64,000 bases of DNA from Schistosoma mansoni. Taxonomy: Eukaryota; Platyhelminthes; Trematoda; Strigeidida; Schistosomatidae. Below the pieces are notes generated by a model that saw nothing but the letters and a program-made list of their open reading frames with translations, did not search any database and had not been told where the DNA came from. The stretch's first letter is position 1. Each line of letters begins with the position of its first letter. Both the position numbers and the translations under genes were made by a program. Location of the stretch: assembly GCF_000237925.1 (NCBI RefSeq), contig NC_031495.1, forward strand, positions 18,620,435 to 18,684,434, written 5' to 3'. Of this stretch, positions 35,101-45,297 are shown piece by piece.

Positions 35101-38100
35101 ATATTTAAAGACCTCTGGAGCCAATCCATCAGGACCAGCTGCTCTTCCTCGTTTCAGATTAGTTATAGCTTTTCGAACTTCAGCTAGGGTCGGGGGCCCA
35201 CTTCAATGTTCCATTCAGGCTGTTTGGAAATAGTGGGTAGCCATAGAGTAGCTGAAGGCCAGCTGAACTGCTCCTTAAAGTGTTTCGACCATTGTTCTAA
35301 ACGTCTAGACTGAGAAGATAAGTGTCGTCTTTTTCCGAGATCGTTTCACCTACACTTGCCTTCTTAATTTTGGTTTCCTTTATTAATCTGCAAAACTGTC
35401 TGGTGTTGTTTATAGCTGCTGCCTTTTCCATCTCTTTTGCTTTCGTTGCCCACCACTGCTCATGGTCGCTCTTTATACTTTTGGTTAACCTATATCTGAT
35501 TTTTTTTCGTTCTTAGTGTTCAGAGCCTGATGGGACGAGTTTACGAGAATCCATCAGTGCAACGGACTTAGAAATCCATTGGTTTTTTGTAACCCTTTCG
35601 TTTAAATTACTAACAGATGTTATTGCTGTTTCTACAGCTGTTCGTATATCTTTCCAAGCAACATCTTGGTCAGCCTCGTTTACAGAACTGCCTAGATGTG
35701 AACTCAGTTGTTCCTGGGATCTACTTTTGACTTTCTCGTCACTGAGTTCAATTCAAATGGGTCTTCTTAATGTGGTTTTTCTGCGTCCATTAAGGCGCAA
35801 GCAAATGCGTGCTCATAATAAAGCATGATCAGAGTCTGAACATATATTCGGGAACGATTGGCAGTCTTTTATCGAGCCTTCCCAACAATGACTTAAAGTT
35901 GTGAAACCTATTCGATCCACTCTGTCCCTTTGCCTTAATGACCATTCAAAAATGTAGTTTTTTAAACGTCTAGTGAAGAGTAAAAAGATGGTACTTAGCA
36001 TTTTTCATTATATGTATTCCCGAAAATATCCTCCTTTATCGTATTCAGTGAAACTTAGTGAACTATTATACTGTATATGTACGCATACGAATCCCTACTT
36101 CTGTCACTAAAAATGTAAACCAATGGAAAGATCGCAACGGATTTCACAGAGTGAATCGCGTATAGCTGACTAAATAAAAGTGGTGAGATCCCGAATGTCC
36201 CATTAGTATACCAATGAGGACACTGTTTCAAAAGTTCCAGACTGAGATGTAGAAAGTATCGAAATTCTACTTTCTCTCAGTCCAGTGTTATGAAGTAGGA
36301 AATTCCCTCCCTTACCAGTCGCTCTATATTCAGAGGTTAAATTTAGCCCATTCAAGAAACTTGGATTTGGTAAGGGCGCTCACCTTTTATCTCGTACACG
36401 CTGAATTATCTGTTTCACTAGATTAACAACTGAAAGTTGAGCTGATACTATATACAACAAAACGATTGACACTGTAGCCATTATTCGATGTGGGAACTTG
36501 GCGAAGAAACTACGTAATCTTTCACTGATGACTGTCTTTTTAGCATTTATCTGGAATATAACTTCGCTTCGTCGGCCATTTTGTAATGAATTCATACGTC
36601 GTATGACTGCGCGACCTACAGCTTGCGGTACGATAGTCCGTATATATCTAAATATTCTTGTTATTAACTACTTTCTCTCTTCTGAAGATGTAACCATTCA
36701 TTATTAAGAAGTCTGAGTCTTTACTGCACTTCACATATTCCAATTTCATTCCAATGAGGCGTAAAAAATTTGACCTAGGATGTAACCCATCGACTTTATG
36801 CACAATTGTTTCATTTTGAAATGTAATCAAATATTTTATTTCGAAATAAATAGACTCAAATTCATTTTATATACCATCTTCACTGTAAATACTTAATTGT
36901 CATTAAGTCGATTGCCATAGTATTTTACGGTCATCTGAAACTATTTAATAAACTTTTATTTGGTGTGCTACATCTATCTGGCTCCAAAAACGTGGTGCGT
37001 GGCTGATTACACGAACCTGTACTTGAATACTGGACCTGATTTTTGTTACTATATACTACGTTTGAGTAAAGGTTGTGAGGTGTCGTTTGTTTTAAATTAT
37101 TTAACCTGAAGTCGCCCATAAAAAACTACAGGAGTGAATAAAAAAATCCAATTCATGATGATATTAATGTTCCGCTGGGATTCGAAGACCATCTACACGT
37201 TGGTGTAAGATGGTTAGAGATAGCAGCGAACCGTGGGTTTAGATTTCGTGTCAGTTGAAACTCGTCAGCAAGACACGGCTGGAATCTTGAGAGAATTAGT
37301 TCTTATTGTAGGATGTAAGCCAGTTTCTCAGTATAAGACATTACCACCGAGGTATGCGGGTTAAGAATGATAATTTTCAGAATTGAGATAACTAGATTGA
37401 TTTGTCATTAAGTGGTGAACTTTGTTGTGCTTGTCTAGGCCCTAAGGATGGTCGGATACCCTTGATATTGCAGATACGTCCTACTGAAGACAAGCAACGA
37501 ACATGAAATCTACGTGTAGGGGTAGGTTTCTCTACTGATTACCTCCGACTACCTTATATAAAACTGTAGCACACGCGATGTAGAGTCACTTAAAAAAATG
37601 AACACATTACATGATCAATAGAATTCAAAGAGCACTAAGTACTATGTGGAAGTGGCAATTCTTACCGCTTAGTGATTAATCAGTTTAATTTACAGTCTAA
37701 CAGTAAACTACCTTTTTATGATTTTTTATCTTTCGAGAGCTGCTTACCGTAAAATTTACATTTTAAATATTGAATATTACGGAACGACACAGTTGTGAAA
37801 AACAAACTTACGTAGCGTACATCATTTTCCTTTTTGTCCTGAAAGGAAAACAACTTGGTTTATATAAAGCAATAGAGGATACATTGGGTTGCATAAAATT
37901 TATATTTAATAACTTACCTCTGTTACTCGACGGCCCATGTAAAAAGGCAATACTGTTGTTTGAATACCTTCGGTCACTTCGCGATGTATCGATGTAACTT
38001 CTAGACTTTGCTTTCGCGCCTCAATCCAGCGTTTTAAGTGATCGGTCGGAATAAATGGTGGATCTTTTGTAAGAGGATATTTGCAAACATTCATAATTTT

Positions 38101-40973
38101 AACAGATACAATATTTCATGAAACTAAGCAATCAGATAGAGATAAATAATTTAGGAAGTAAGATTTTATTTAAATAACTGTGTAGAGTACTAAGTACTTT
38201 TGCGCTTAATATTTTATCACCCTAAAAATGTAAGAAAACAAAACAGTTCCGTTTTTATACAATCAATTTACTATCCAACTCTGCTTATAACCTTTAGAGA
38301 CTTTACGTTGAAGTCGAGATTTTTAAGTTCTGTTGAACTTATATTAATCTGAACAGTTTAAATCGAATAAAATATGATAGGAGTAACAAAAATGAGGCTT
38401 CAAAGAGATATAACAGGAATCATAGACATTATCAAGTTTGAATTACACGTGGATGCTTTTTTAAGGCCAAATAAGACTAAGTTCTGTTCCATTTTATTAC
38501 AACGGCAATATGTTTTCGAAACTGAAGAGGATGTATTTGTTTCGAATATTTGGTCAAAGAACAGTTTCACATTAATTTGGCTTTCGTAACATTTTGTAGA
38601 TCGAAGATTTAATCGTGAATCCCTCTACTTCGTTATTTGATGGCCACAAATGTGCAGTTTGCTTCCACGTATCTTCATTGGCTTGAAAAACCCCAGACTA
38701 TATAGGGTATGCATAACTTTTACGAGTAGAATTCTCTAGCTGAAAATAGTTTTGTCAACTTAGTAGTAATTTCACTCTACCTTCGTTTCTCAAATTATTA
38801 CTTAAATGAGTGAGATTAATAGTAGCAATCAGCTTTATAGGATACATGTGACAATTTTTAATTTAAGATTTAATCTACATTGAGAGACATTAACAAAACA
38901 TTAATCGTAACAATCTATTTGTGGTAAAGATCCGATAAAATGATACAATTAAACAGACCTTTATGATACTGAGTGAGCACTGTGTCTATATATAATATAT
39001 AAGGCTCTGTTACGCTTCTTATTTATCCGATGAATTACACATCAATGTTTTGTATGTATAGATTAGTTCAAATGATTGTAATCACTTTGACTTGCTGAGC
39101 TAATTAAGTCATGGCTATCCATGTTTTAATTGTTTTTCCACTGATGTCATACAGGCTTCCACACAATCGATTATTTACCGATACCTGAATTCGGTGAAAA
39201 GAGGTGAGGCCAGTTTGTGACAGGACACCACAGTATGAAAGTTTATTGTACAGAACTGTGACCCGTCGATCACTCTCATCTCTCCGGCTAGTGCCCTAGA
39301 ATTCATGAAACTCAGTCATTTTAGACTATGACAGATATGGCTTAGAATAGAAAACATTGGAGGTCCTATACAAGTCTCCGATCATATCCTTCATAAACGT
39401 GAGATAAAGTTCCTTAACTAAAAAGCTCTCTTGGCAATACTTTTAACTAGAAAATGTATGATCTCTTCTTTTCTGTCTTTAAAACAATATCATTCAAATT
39501 CATAACGGGAACCAATTGCATAACAAAGTTTCATTTGCGTGGCACATTCTTGATATCCTCCTACTGCAGTAAATTTTTTGTCCTACAAATAACCAAGTAG
39601 TTTGTCACTGATACCACATTCAAAACTGGGACCAAATATCTGTATACAAATCTCAAGCGAATAAAATGCTAATGTAAAGTCTGGTTATCTTCATCATAGT
39701 GAGATAAAGAGACTTTTACTTTATTGATGATTAGAACTATTAGACACTACCGCTTACTGAAGCAATTTGCACAAAGCAGTTGCTTTATTTACAAGTCGGA
39801 ACTTGCCATAGATTATGGAACCAAAACGAATCACATTACAGAACCCATTTCAATGAATGCAGAATTATAGATATCAATCAAATTATTTAAATTGTTAGCA
39901 GCTACAAACAAATGAGCTTCCGAAACGGCTACTACAGCGAAATACGTAATTATTAGGAAATAATGTCCAAATGATTTTAGCTTCTAAAATTGTTAGTTAC
40001 TTATGGGGTAGTATAGATGGGAGACATCTACGGACAAATGTTCCTCTATATTAGACAGAATAATATGATTTGGTATATTTTATTATTAGTAACTACTGCT
40101 GAACAATGAACGAAGCACTTTGAAATTCCATTCATTCTTTTTCATTTACAACTAGTATAATACCTATACTCCACTACGGTAACTCAGACTACGGGCTGCT
40201 ATGGCTAACTATTTGAACGTACTGGAATTGAAGGGTTAAAAAATTAGACATTTAAGAGAAGTCATAAAATTTAACTCTTATTATTAGTGGGAGTTGTATA
40301 TGCTGTGAAACAGCATTATTTCGAAATCGATAGTCAATTACTTTCTAGATAGCTAAGATGGATAGATAAGATGAATTGTGTATGCATAAAAAACAAAGGA
40401 ACATAAAAAAGGTGGATGCTGAATGGCAAATCACTGAAAACTATTATTACTTCAACGCTTTGTAAGAATTACCTTTGTCTGGAGCAGAAAGTAAGAATTC
40501 ACTAAAATATTGGTTTTTAATTGGCGACGCATCCTGCGGAACGTAAGGTATGATATCATCATGGAAAACATAGTCCATTTCTGTAGGCATTAATTTGAAA
40601 TTTAAACAAACCTGACACTATATATATGGAATTAAACGCTCGTTTATCATCAGGTAAAAAAGTAATACCAGGTTTTAAAGCAGAATTCTAGAAACTAGAG
40701 CTCAAAAACTAGACCATCGTACACAAATTTCAGTATCACTTTGATCCGTTAAAACTTGGTAAACATTTATTTCAGATTCTTCTCCCTTTGGAGATTCACG
40801 AGACGTTAGTTCTCTAAATCAGACTAGCAGACAATAAAGTAAACATACACTGATTCGGTAGATTGTAGATTACGATCGAACAGTTTTCCCTTCCAACACT
40901 GTAGCACAATACCACGATAACCAAATTTCTTGTGTAAAAATATTTGACCAGGCTCATATAAAGACTCAGAGGC
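32166..40973 (-). CDS. POLDIP2: POLDIP2-like protein (YccV-like and ApaG domains), one exon not located
   Basis: POLDIP2 is a mitochondrial and nuclear partner of DNA polymerases and other proteins. Minus-strand exons: 40849-40973, 40723-40813, 40612-40687, 40473-40580, 37918-38063, 32416-32519 and 32166-32360 (stop at 32166-32168). Introns between the first four are 35, 35 and 31 bases; a 2.4-kb intron follows. Phases agree except where one exon is missing. Matches to human: 'YEPGQIFLHKKFGYRGIVL' (human YETGQLFLHSIFGYRGVVL), 'VHRE..EGIQTTVLPFYMG' (VHRETTENIRVTVIPFYMG), 'VQLRERFLKIFSVSGNLES', and the ApaG end 'HMWGTFRFERHNGTSLDVKI'. The small exon that in human carries YWWRY should lie between 32520 and 37917, a region that contains a LINE; I did not find it. 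A possible upstream exon is at 41474-41571. Confidence 0.85.
32520..33425. other. POLDIP2 intron, LINE-free part
   Basis: AT-rich DNA with no exon I can defend. A minus-strand open frame at 32686-32874 was considered for the missing POLDIP2 exon and not accepted. Confidence 0.4.
33426..35954 (-). mobile_element. RTE-like LINE (CAGT-tailed family), 5'-truncated, within the POLDIP2 gene
   Basis: On the minus strand, starting in the endonuclease C-terminus near 35950, the copy runs through a linker, then reverse transcriptase 35124-34477 ('NHRGISLTNTASKILA', 'FRPGRGCIDHIF', 'FLDLKAAFDSVDREVLW', 'GVRQGCPLSPFLFN') and 'EYADDVVLF' at about 34450. The C-terminal domain ends near 33614, before a 3' non-coding tail finishing in (ACTG)n at 33426. 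The frame shifts once between the two reverse transcriptase blocks near 34480. Possible flanking 'tgtagtt' at 33419-33425 and 35955-35961 would be the target-site duplication. Non-functional because 5' truncated. Confidence 0.85.
35955..36383. other. POLDIP2 intron, unassigned
   Basis: AT-rich sequence with no recognisable element or exon. A short hairpin, 'gtagaaagta' against 'tactttctac' near 36248-36275, is visible but not specific. Confidence 0.3.
36384..36667 (-). CDS. Putative coding exon with a membrane segment, gene unidentified
   Basis: The minus strand is open from a stop at about 36668-36670 to a donor 'aaaag/gtgagc' at 36384. The peptide starts 'LITRIFRYIRTIVPQAVGRA', continues through basic sequence 'VIRRMNSLQNGRRSEVIFQ' and 'TVISERLRSFFAKFP', has one hydrophobic helix 'IMATVSIVLLYIVSAQL', and ends 'VKQIIQRVRDKR'. 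Base composition is more balanced than the surrounding intron, which supports real coding. It lies between POLDIP2 exons on the same strand, so it could be a nested gene, an alternative terminal exon or a separate transcript. I do not recognise the protein. The 5' splice boundary is unclear; an inner 'attccag' acceptor is also possible. Confidence 0.4.
36668..37917. other. POLDIP2 intron, unassigned
   Basis: About 1.25 kb, AT-rich, with no element recognised. The missing POLDIP2 exon may be here, but no acceptor-exon-donor set with the expected residues was seen. Confidence 0.35.
38064..40472 (-). other. Large POLDIP2 intron (2,409 bases)
   Basis: Bounded by a donor ('gacaaag/gtaatt' read on the minus strand at 40473/40472) and an acceptor ('cttacaaaag' at 38064). 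The DNA is AT-rich with scattered short repeats and no recognisable element or nested gene. Confidence 0.6.
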
Positions 40974-41473
40974 CTTTTGGAGGTGACCAATTAGTTCTAA
41001 TCTGTGGCGAGACATTAAATAATCAACGTTAACCTACTTAGTTGGGCGACTGGGAGAAATCAGATACCTTCTGATTATGAATTCCGGAGCACGGAGACCA
41101 AATCTTGGTAATAAACCAATGCCAAGTTTATTTGTTAAGCAAGCAGCTAACATTGCATGTAATTGTTTGGAAGAAGACGGTTAGTGTCTGTCGGACCTAT
41201 CGGTTTCAGCTCTTCCTAAAATGCTATTATGGTTATTAACGATGTAAATATCAGCCAATGATGTGTGCAAAACACAGATTAATCAAGGAGCAGGACATAG
41301 GCGGACTGCAACAATGAGACAAACAAATATAGATAAGTAATAATAGTTCTAAGAAGTAACATTTGATTTAAACACCCATCTTACTGTCCAGAGGAGACAA
41401 AAGGATAAACAGCAATACATGAGTGGTGACTGAGACTACCAACAAAATCATTCAACACCAAATAAAAATTTAC

Positions 41474-41571
41474 CGGGGGATATGAAGCTTCATCCATGCC
41501 CAACGGCTGGCCACGATATACTACACTACCGTAGGTGTAGGTTGATAAGATCAAACGAAAATATGGGTAGT
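41474..41571 (-). CDS. Possible upstream exon of the POLDIP2-like gene
   Basis: An acceptor ('gcatcctag' read on the minus strand) and a donor ('cccccg/gtaaat') bound an open exon with 'YGSVVYRGQPLGMDEASYPP'. Its end phase (0) fits the POLDIP2 exon at 40849-40973. It does not resemble the human N-terminus, which is poorly conserved anyway. It could instead belong to another gene. Confidence 0.3.
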
Positions 41572-41986
41572 CTAGGATGCTCAGTAATGAACTGAGCATT
41601 ATGGTAATTAGCAGTTTTAGTAATTAGTAACTGAAGATCTTTAATGTGAGTTTTGATACAACAGAATCAGACGATACTCATATCCAGCTCTCAAATTTTG
41701 TATTAGGGAGACAAACATGAAGGAAGTCGATATCTGTTGGAAAGAACAATATGTGGTTCGTTGCCAAGGCTAACAGGAGCGAGGCTACTAAGCCGACTAG
41801 CTAGACGTTGGGAAGTGTTTTGACAAACAACAAAGCCCAACTTATAAGCATTTTGCGTGTTAATGTTTCCTGGGACGGACTTAAAGTTACTGAGACAACT
41901 TATATGTCCCCATCTTAAATGAACGAATATTTTAATCACACTTGTAAATCACCACCGAAAATATTGAGATTTTGGGACTGTTCAAT
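41572..41986. other. Intergenic or 5' flank of the POLDIP2-like gene
   Basis: No recognisable exon or element in this stretch. It ends at the target-site duplication of the next LINE. Confidence 0.35.
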
Positions 41987-41996
41987 GTGATGTACT

Positions 41997-43410
41997 CAGT
42001 CAGTCAGCGACAACGTAGGACCAGGCACACATATGCATCGGTCCAAGTCGCCATACCTCGTTAGCACAACAAGATGAACACCGGATTCATAGAAGTAATT
42101 GATTTAGTGGTGGTAGTATATAAAGAAAGGTTGTATATAAGGATATAGTATAGGAAGGAAAAAGTTATGAAGCAATTTTAATCTCAAGGTTTAAGGGAAG
42201 ACAAAGAGTGTATACACCTACGCCATTGTGATCGATTCTGAGCCATGTCACACAGAGTCTCCAACCATTGGTTAAGATAGTCACGCGGACCCCAACCAGG
42301 TAGTCTGCATCTACCAACATGACTCAGACTAGAAGTTAGTGACTTCAAGCACTGATGCCATGTTTTGGTTTGGCCGCCCCTAACTCTCTTCCAACCATCC
42401 CCTACACTAGTCAACACTGCGCGTCGTGGTAATTGATGTTCAGGCATACGTAACACGTGGCCCAACCATCTCAGTCGATGAAGATTCATGACCTCATCAA
42501 CTGATTTACCATCATTCCCTAATACCCTGCGTCTAACTTCACTATTACTCACCCGGTTATCCCAGCAGATGCGAGCAATATTTCTAAGGCATTTGTGGTC
42601 AAATACTAGTAACCTACGAGTATCTTCTACTCTTAATGGCCATGTTTCGCAGCCGTAAAGTAGAACAGAACGAACTGCTGCGCAGTATACTCGTCCCTTA
42701 ATTGATAGACGGATATCTCGTCTTCGCCATAGGTGACGTAAGTTGGCAAAAGCCAAACGAGCTTTCTGAATCCGTGCTGAGATTTCGTCAGACACCAACC
42801 CATTAGGGCTGATCAGACTTCCAAGATAAGTGAAGTTGTCGACGCGTTCGACTACTTCACTCCCTATCCTTAGTTCAGGTGTTGACGCAGGCCAGTCCTG
42901 GAGTAACAATTTACATTTGGATGGGGAGAAACGCATCCCAAACATCCTGGCATTATTACTGAGTTCCAACAGAAGACTCTGCATTTTGTCAGTGTCTTCA
43001 CCAAACAGGACTACGTCATCTGCGTATTCTAAGTCAATAAGTGAACCTCATGGTAGAAGATCAACTCCTGAAAATTCAGTCGACGAGAGTGTTATTTCCA
43101 GCAACAGGTCTATAATGAAGTTAAACAAAAATGGGGATAGTGGACAGCCTTGACGGACACCACTTGAGGTTGTAAAATCATATGACAGTTCGCCATAAGC
43201 TCTCACTCGACTGATAGTGTTCGAGTAAAGAGCCTCCACAAGGTTTATGTACTTCTGAGGTACACCTTTCAATGACAGACACTGCCACAGAACCTCTCGG
43301 TCTACAGAGTCAAATGCTGCTTTTAAGTCAAGAAAAACTATCATTGTCGGACGCCGATAAGCATGTTTGTGCTCTAAAACTTGACGAATGGTGAATATGT
43401 GGTCGATACA
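41997..43410 (-). mobile_element. RTE-like LINE (CAGT-tailed family), 5'-truncated, with 10-base target duplication
   Basis: Nearly identical to the 3' 1.4 kb of the LINE at 33426. It holds the end of the reverse transcriptase ('FLDLKAAFDSVDREVLW', 'GVRQGCPLSPFLFN'), the C-terminal domain ('YCAAVRSVLLYGCETWPLR', 'LRWLGHVLRMPEHQLPRR') and the (ACTG)n end. 'gtgatgtact' at 41987-41996 and 43411-43420 flanks it exactly, so this is an intact target-primed insertion truncated at its 5' side. One frame change lies between the 43048-43344 and 42184-42984 blocks. Confidence 0.92.
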
Positions 43411-43420
43411 GTGATGTACT

Positions 43421-44327
43421 AACTAAAAGCATTTAGCAGCATTATCATTAATAGACTTGAGTCTACTTTGAGATACAAGAAACATGCACTAGTACTGACC
43501 ATTACTTAAGCCAAAAACAACGGGGAAATAAAAGCAACATATATCCGGAAATTTGCTTATACTAGTCCCAGAAGTGAGACCGATCATCTTGATCTCCCAG
43601 CTGACGTAGACGAATTGGTTAGATGGTCCCAAAGTCGGGGCTTGTTAATCGATTCTAGGGAATATGCTAATGCACATCGAACACGGTAATAGTTACCAGT
43701 ATACCGCTAACTGTACATCAATTCCACGCGTGGAGGGACAGAAAGACAGGAATAACAATAAGTCACAACTGAAAAGAAATTATAGATTGCAACACAGCAG
43801 CCCACAAATGGTTTCGAGCGTGACTGTCACTTCGCTGAGAATTCAAATGCTTTAATGAGACGTTTCAGATTTTACACTCCACTTATGCAAGACAGTTGGT
43901 TCATGTCATATTGAAGAAGCTGACACTCGGGTGTTCAGCGTTGGGGAACAAAGTAAGTGAAGGGTTTTCCTAAACTCCCCACCGATAAACGCTTGTAACA
44001 CTCGAACCTTTACGTCTAATCGCACCATTGAACGCGAAGTGACCTTATGTTAGCGTTCTGCATCTTCAATTACGAGGTCATAGCAAGAAGGTCCAAAAAG
44101 CCATGACCAATTAAACCCGGAGTGAAGCTCCGTTTTTCTCATCGAATAGTCAATGATAGGAACGCCTTACCCGAGCACGTGGTATCAGCCCCGGGGATGG
44201 AGCTGACAATCATAGAATTATTACTGTGACGATTCATTCCGATTGTAAGACTGACAGCAGACTTTACAGTCCTACAAAAATAATAAATACATACTGCGAG
44301 GGTGTCCCACGAAAAAAAACCCAGAAG
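43421..44327. other. Unassigned, possibly repeat-derived stretch
   Basis: Higher GC in parts (about 43860-44330) than the surrounding DNA. This suggests a repeat or old coding piece, but no family or exon structure could be recognised. Confidence 0.35.
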
Positions 44328-44639
44328 CATTACAGGCAGTTGTCAGCTGAATATTTGCGCCAAATCCCTATCTGCATTCTGATTTGTTCACTTTCATAAG
44401 CATAAGAATTGCAGTCAGTCCCATGTTAAATTCTCACATTTACGCGATCACACTGTTGTTAACTCAGTCCTTCAGGTGAACGACCATTGCAATCGTTTTT
44501 TTCATTTTCCTCGATTCATTATTATTTGTTTCAATCTTTCACGATTTCATAATACAATCAAGTACTGCTGACTTCAAATTCGCAGTACAGTAACTTGTTT
44601 CATTTGATAACCACCCATTTTCTAACTATAATCTGGAGA

Positions 44640-45297
44640 CTAGGAATAATTTATGGCGAGACTATAATTTATGGACGAAGCAAACAGGCAAAAGGTAACG
44701 GGTTTACAATTCTCATTAGGCCTTAGTTATTAGGTGGACGACCCCAAGGTCACCTTAGGGTCGCTTAAAGGTCGTCCATAAACCATAGGTTCAAATGGTT
44801 CAAATGGTTGAGGACGGTATAGAAGAGGCTTTCGCTTAACGGGCTTCCGTGTCTAGTAGCAGTGGATCACCAATACCTCCAGGCAAAAACCTAGGTATAT
44901 GAACGATAATAGAGGAAAAAAGAATTTAGTAAATCATAATAAGTTATCCTTAGTCCTTAAGAATAAGTCAAGTTTCCTCTTAAAGGACTCCTGGGAAGTC
45001 GCTTGGACTAGCTCAGTCGGCAGCGAATTCCAGCACTTGACAACTCTTACGGAATAGAAGTTGTGTCTGCAGTCTGTTCTGCTATGTTGGGTCTCCAGTT
45101 TCTGGGTGTTACCTTTTAGGTTAGTGTTGTGACTAAGCTTAAGAAGATGTGTAAGGGGATGACCAGAAGTATTAAGGATACTGTAAGTCATAAGAAGGTC
45201 ACCTCCAAGACACCTGTAATCTAACGGGTAAATGTTAAGTAATTGGAGGCGCTCTTCATAAGGTTTGATTTTGAGTCTCCGAACTGATTTCGTGGCT
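44640..45297 (-). mobile_element. CR1-like LINE, 3' end
   Basis: On the minus strand the frame reads 'ATKSVRRLKIKPYEERLQLL', then 'GGDLLMTYSILN', 'HNFYSVRVVKCWNSLPTEL' and 'ESFKRKLDLFL'. This is the typical CR1 reverse-transcriptase C-terminus. It is interrupted at its 5' side by the RTE-like LINE tail at 45298, right before the conserved RATK-type motif. A 3' UTR with an inverted repeat (44665-44785) follows. Confidence 0.8.
44665..44785. repeat. Hairpin-forming inverted repeat in the CR1-like 3' UTR
   Basis: 'tttatggacga' near 44669 pairs with 'tcgtccataaa' near 44770, and 'ggacgacc' near 44736 pairs with 'ggtcgtcc' near 44769. The same structure appears in the other arm at about 54540-54660. 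It may be a structured 3' end used by the LINE reverse transcriptase. Confidence 0.5.
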
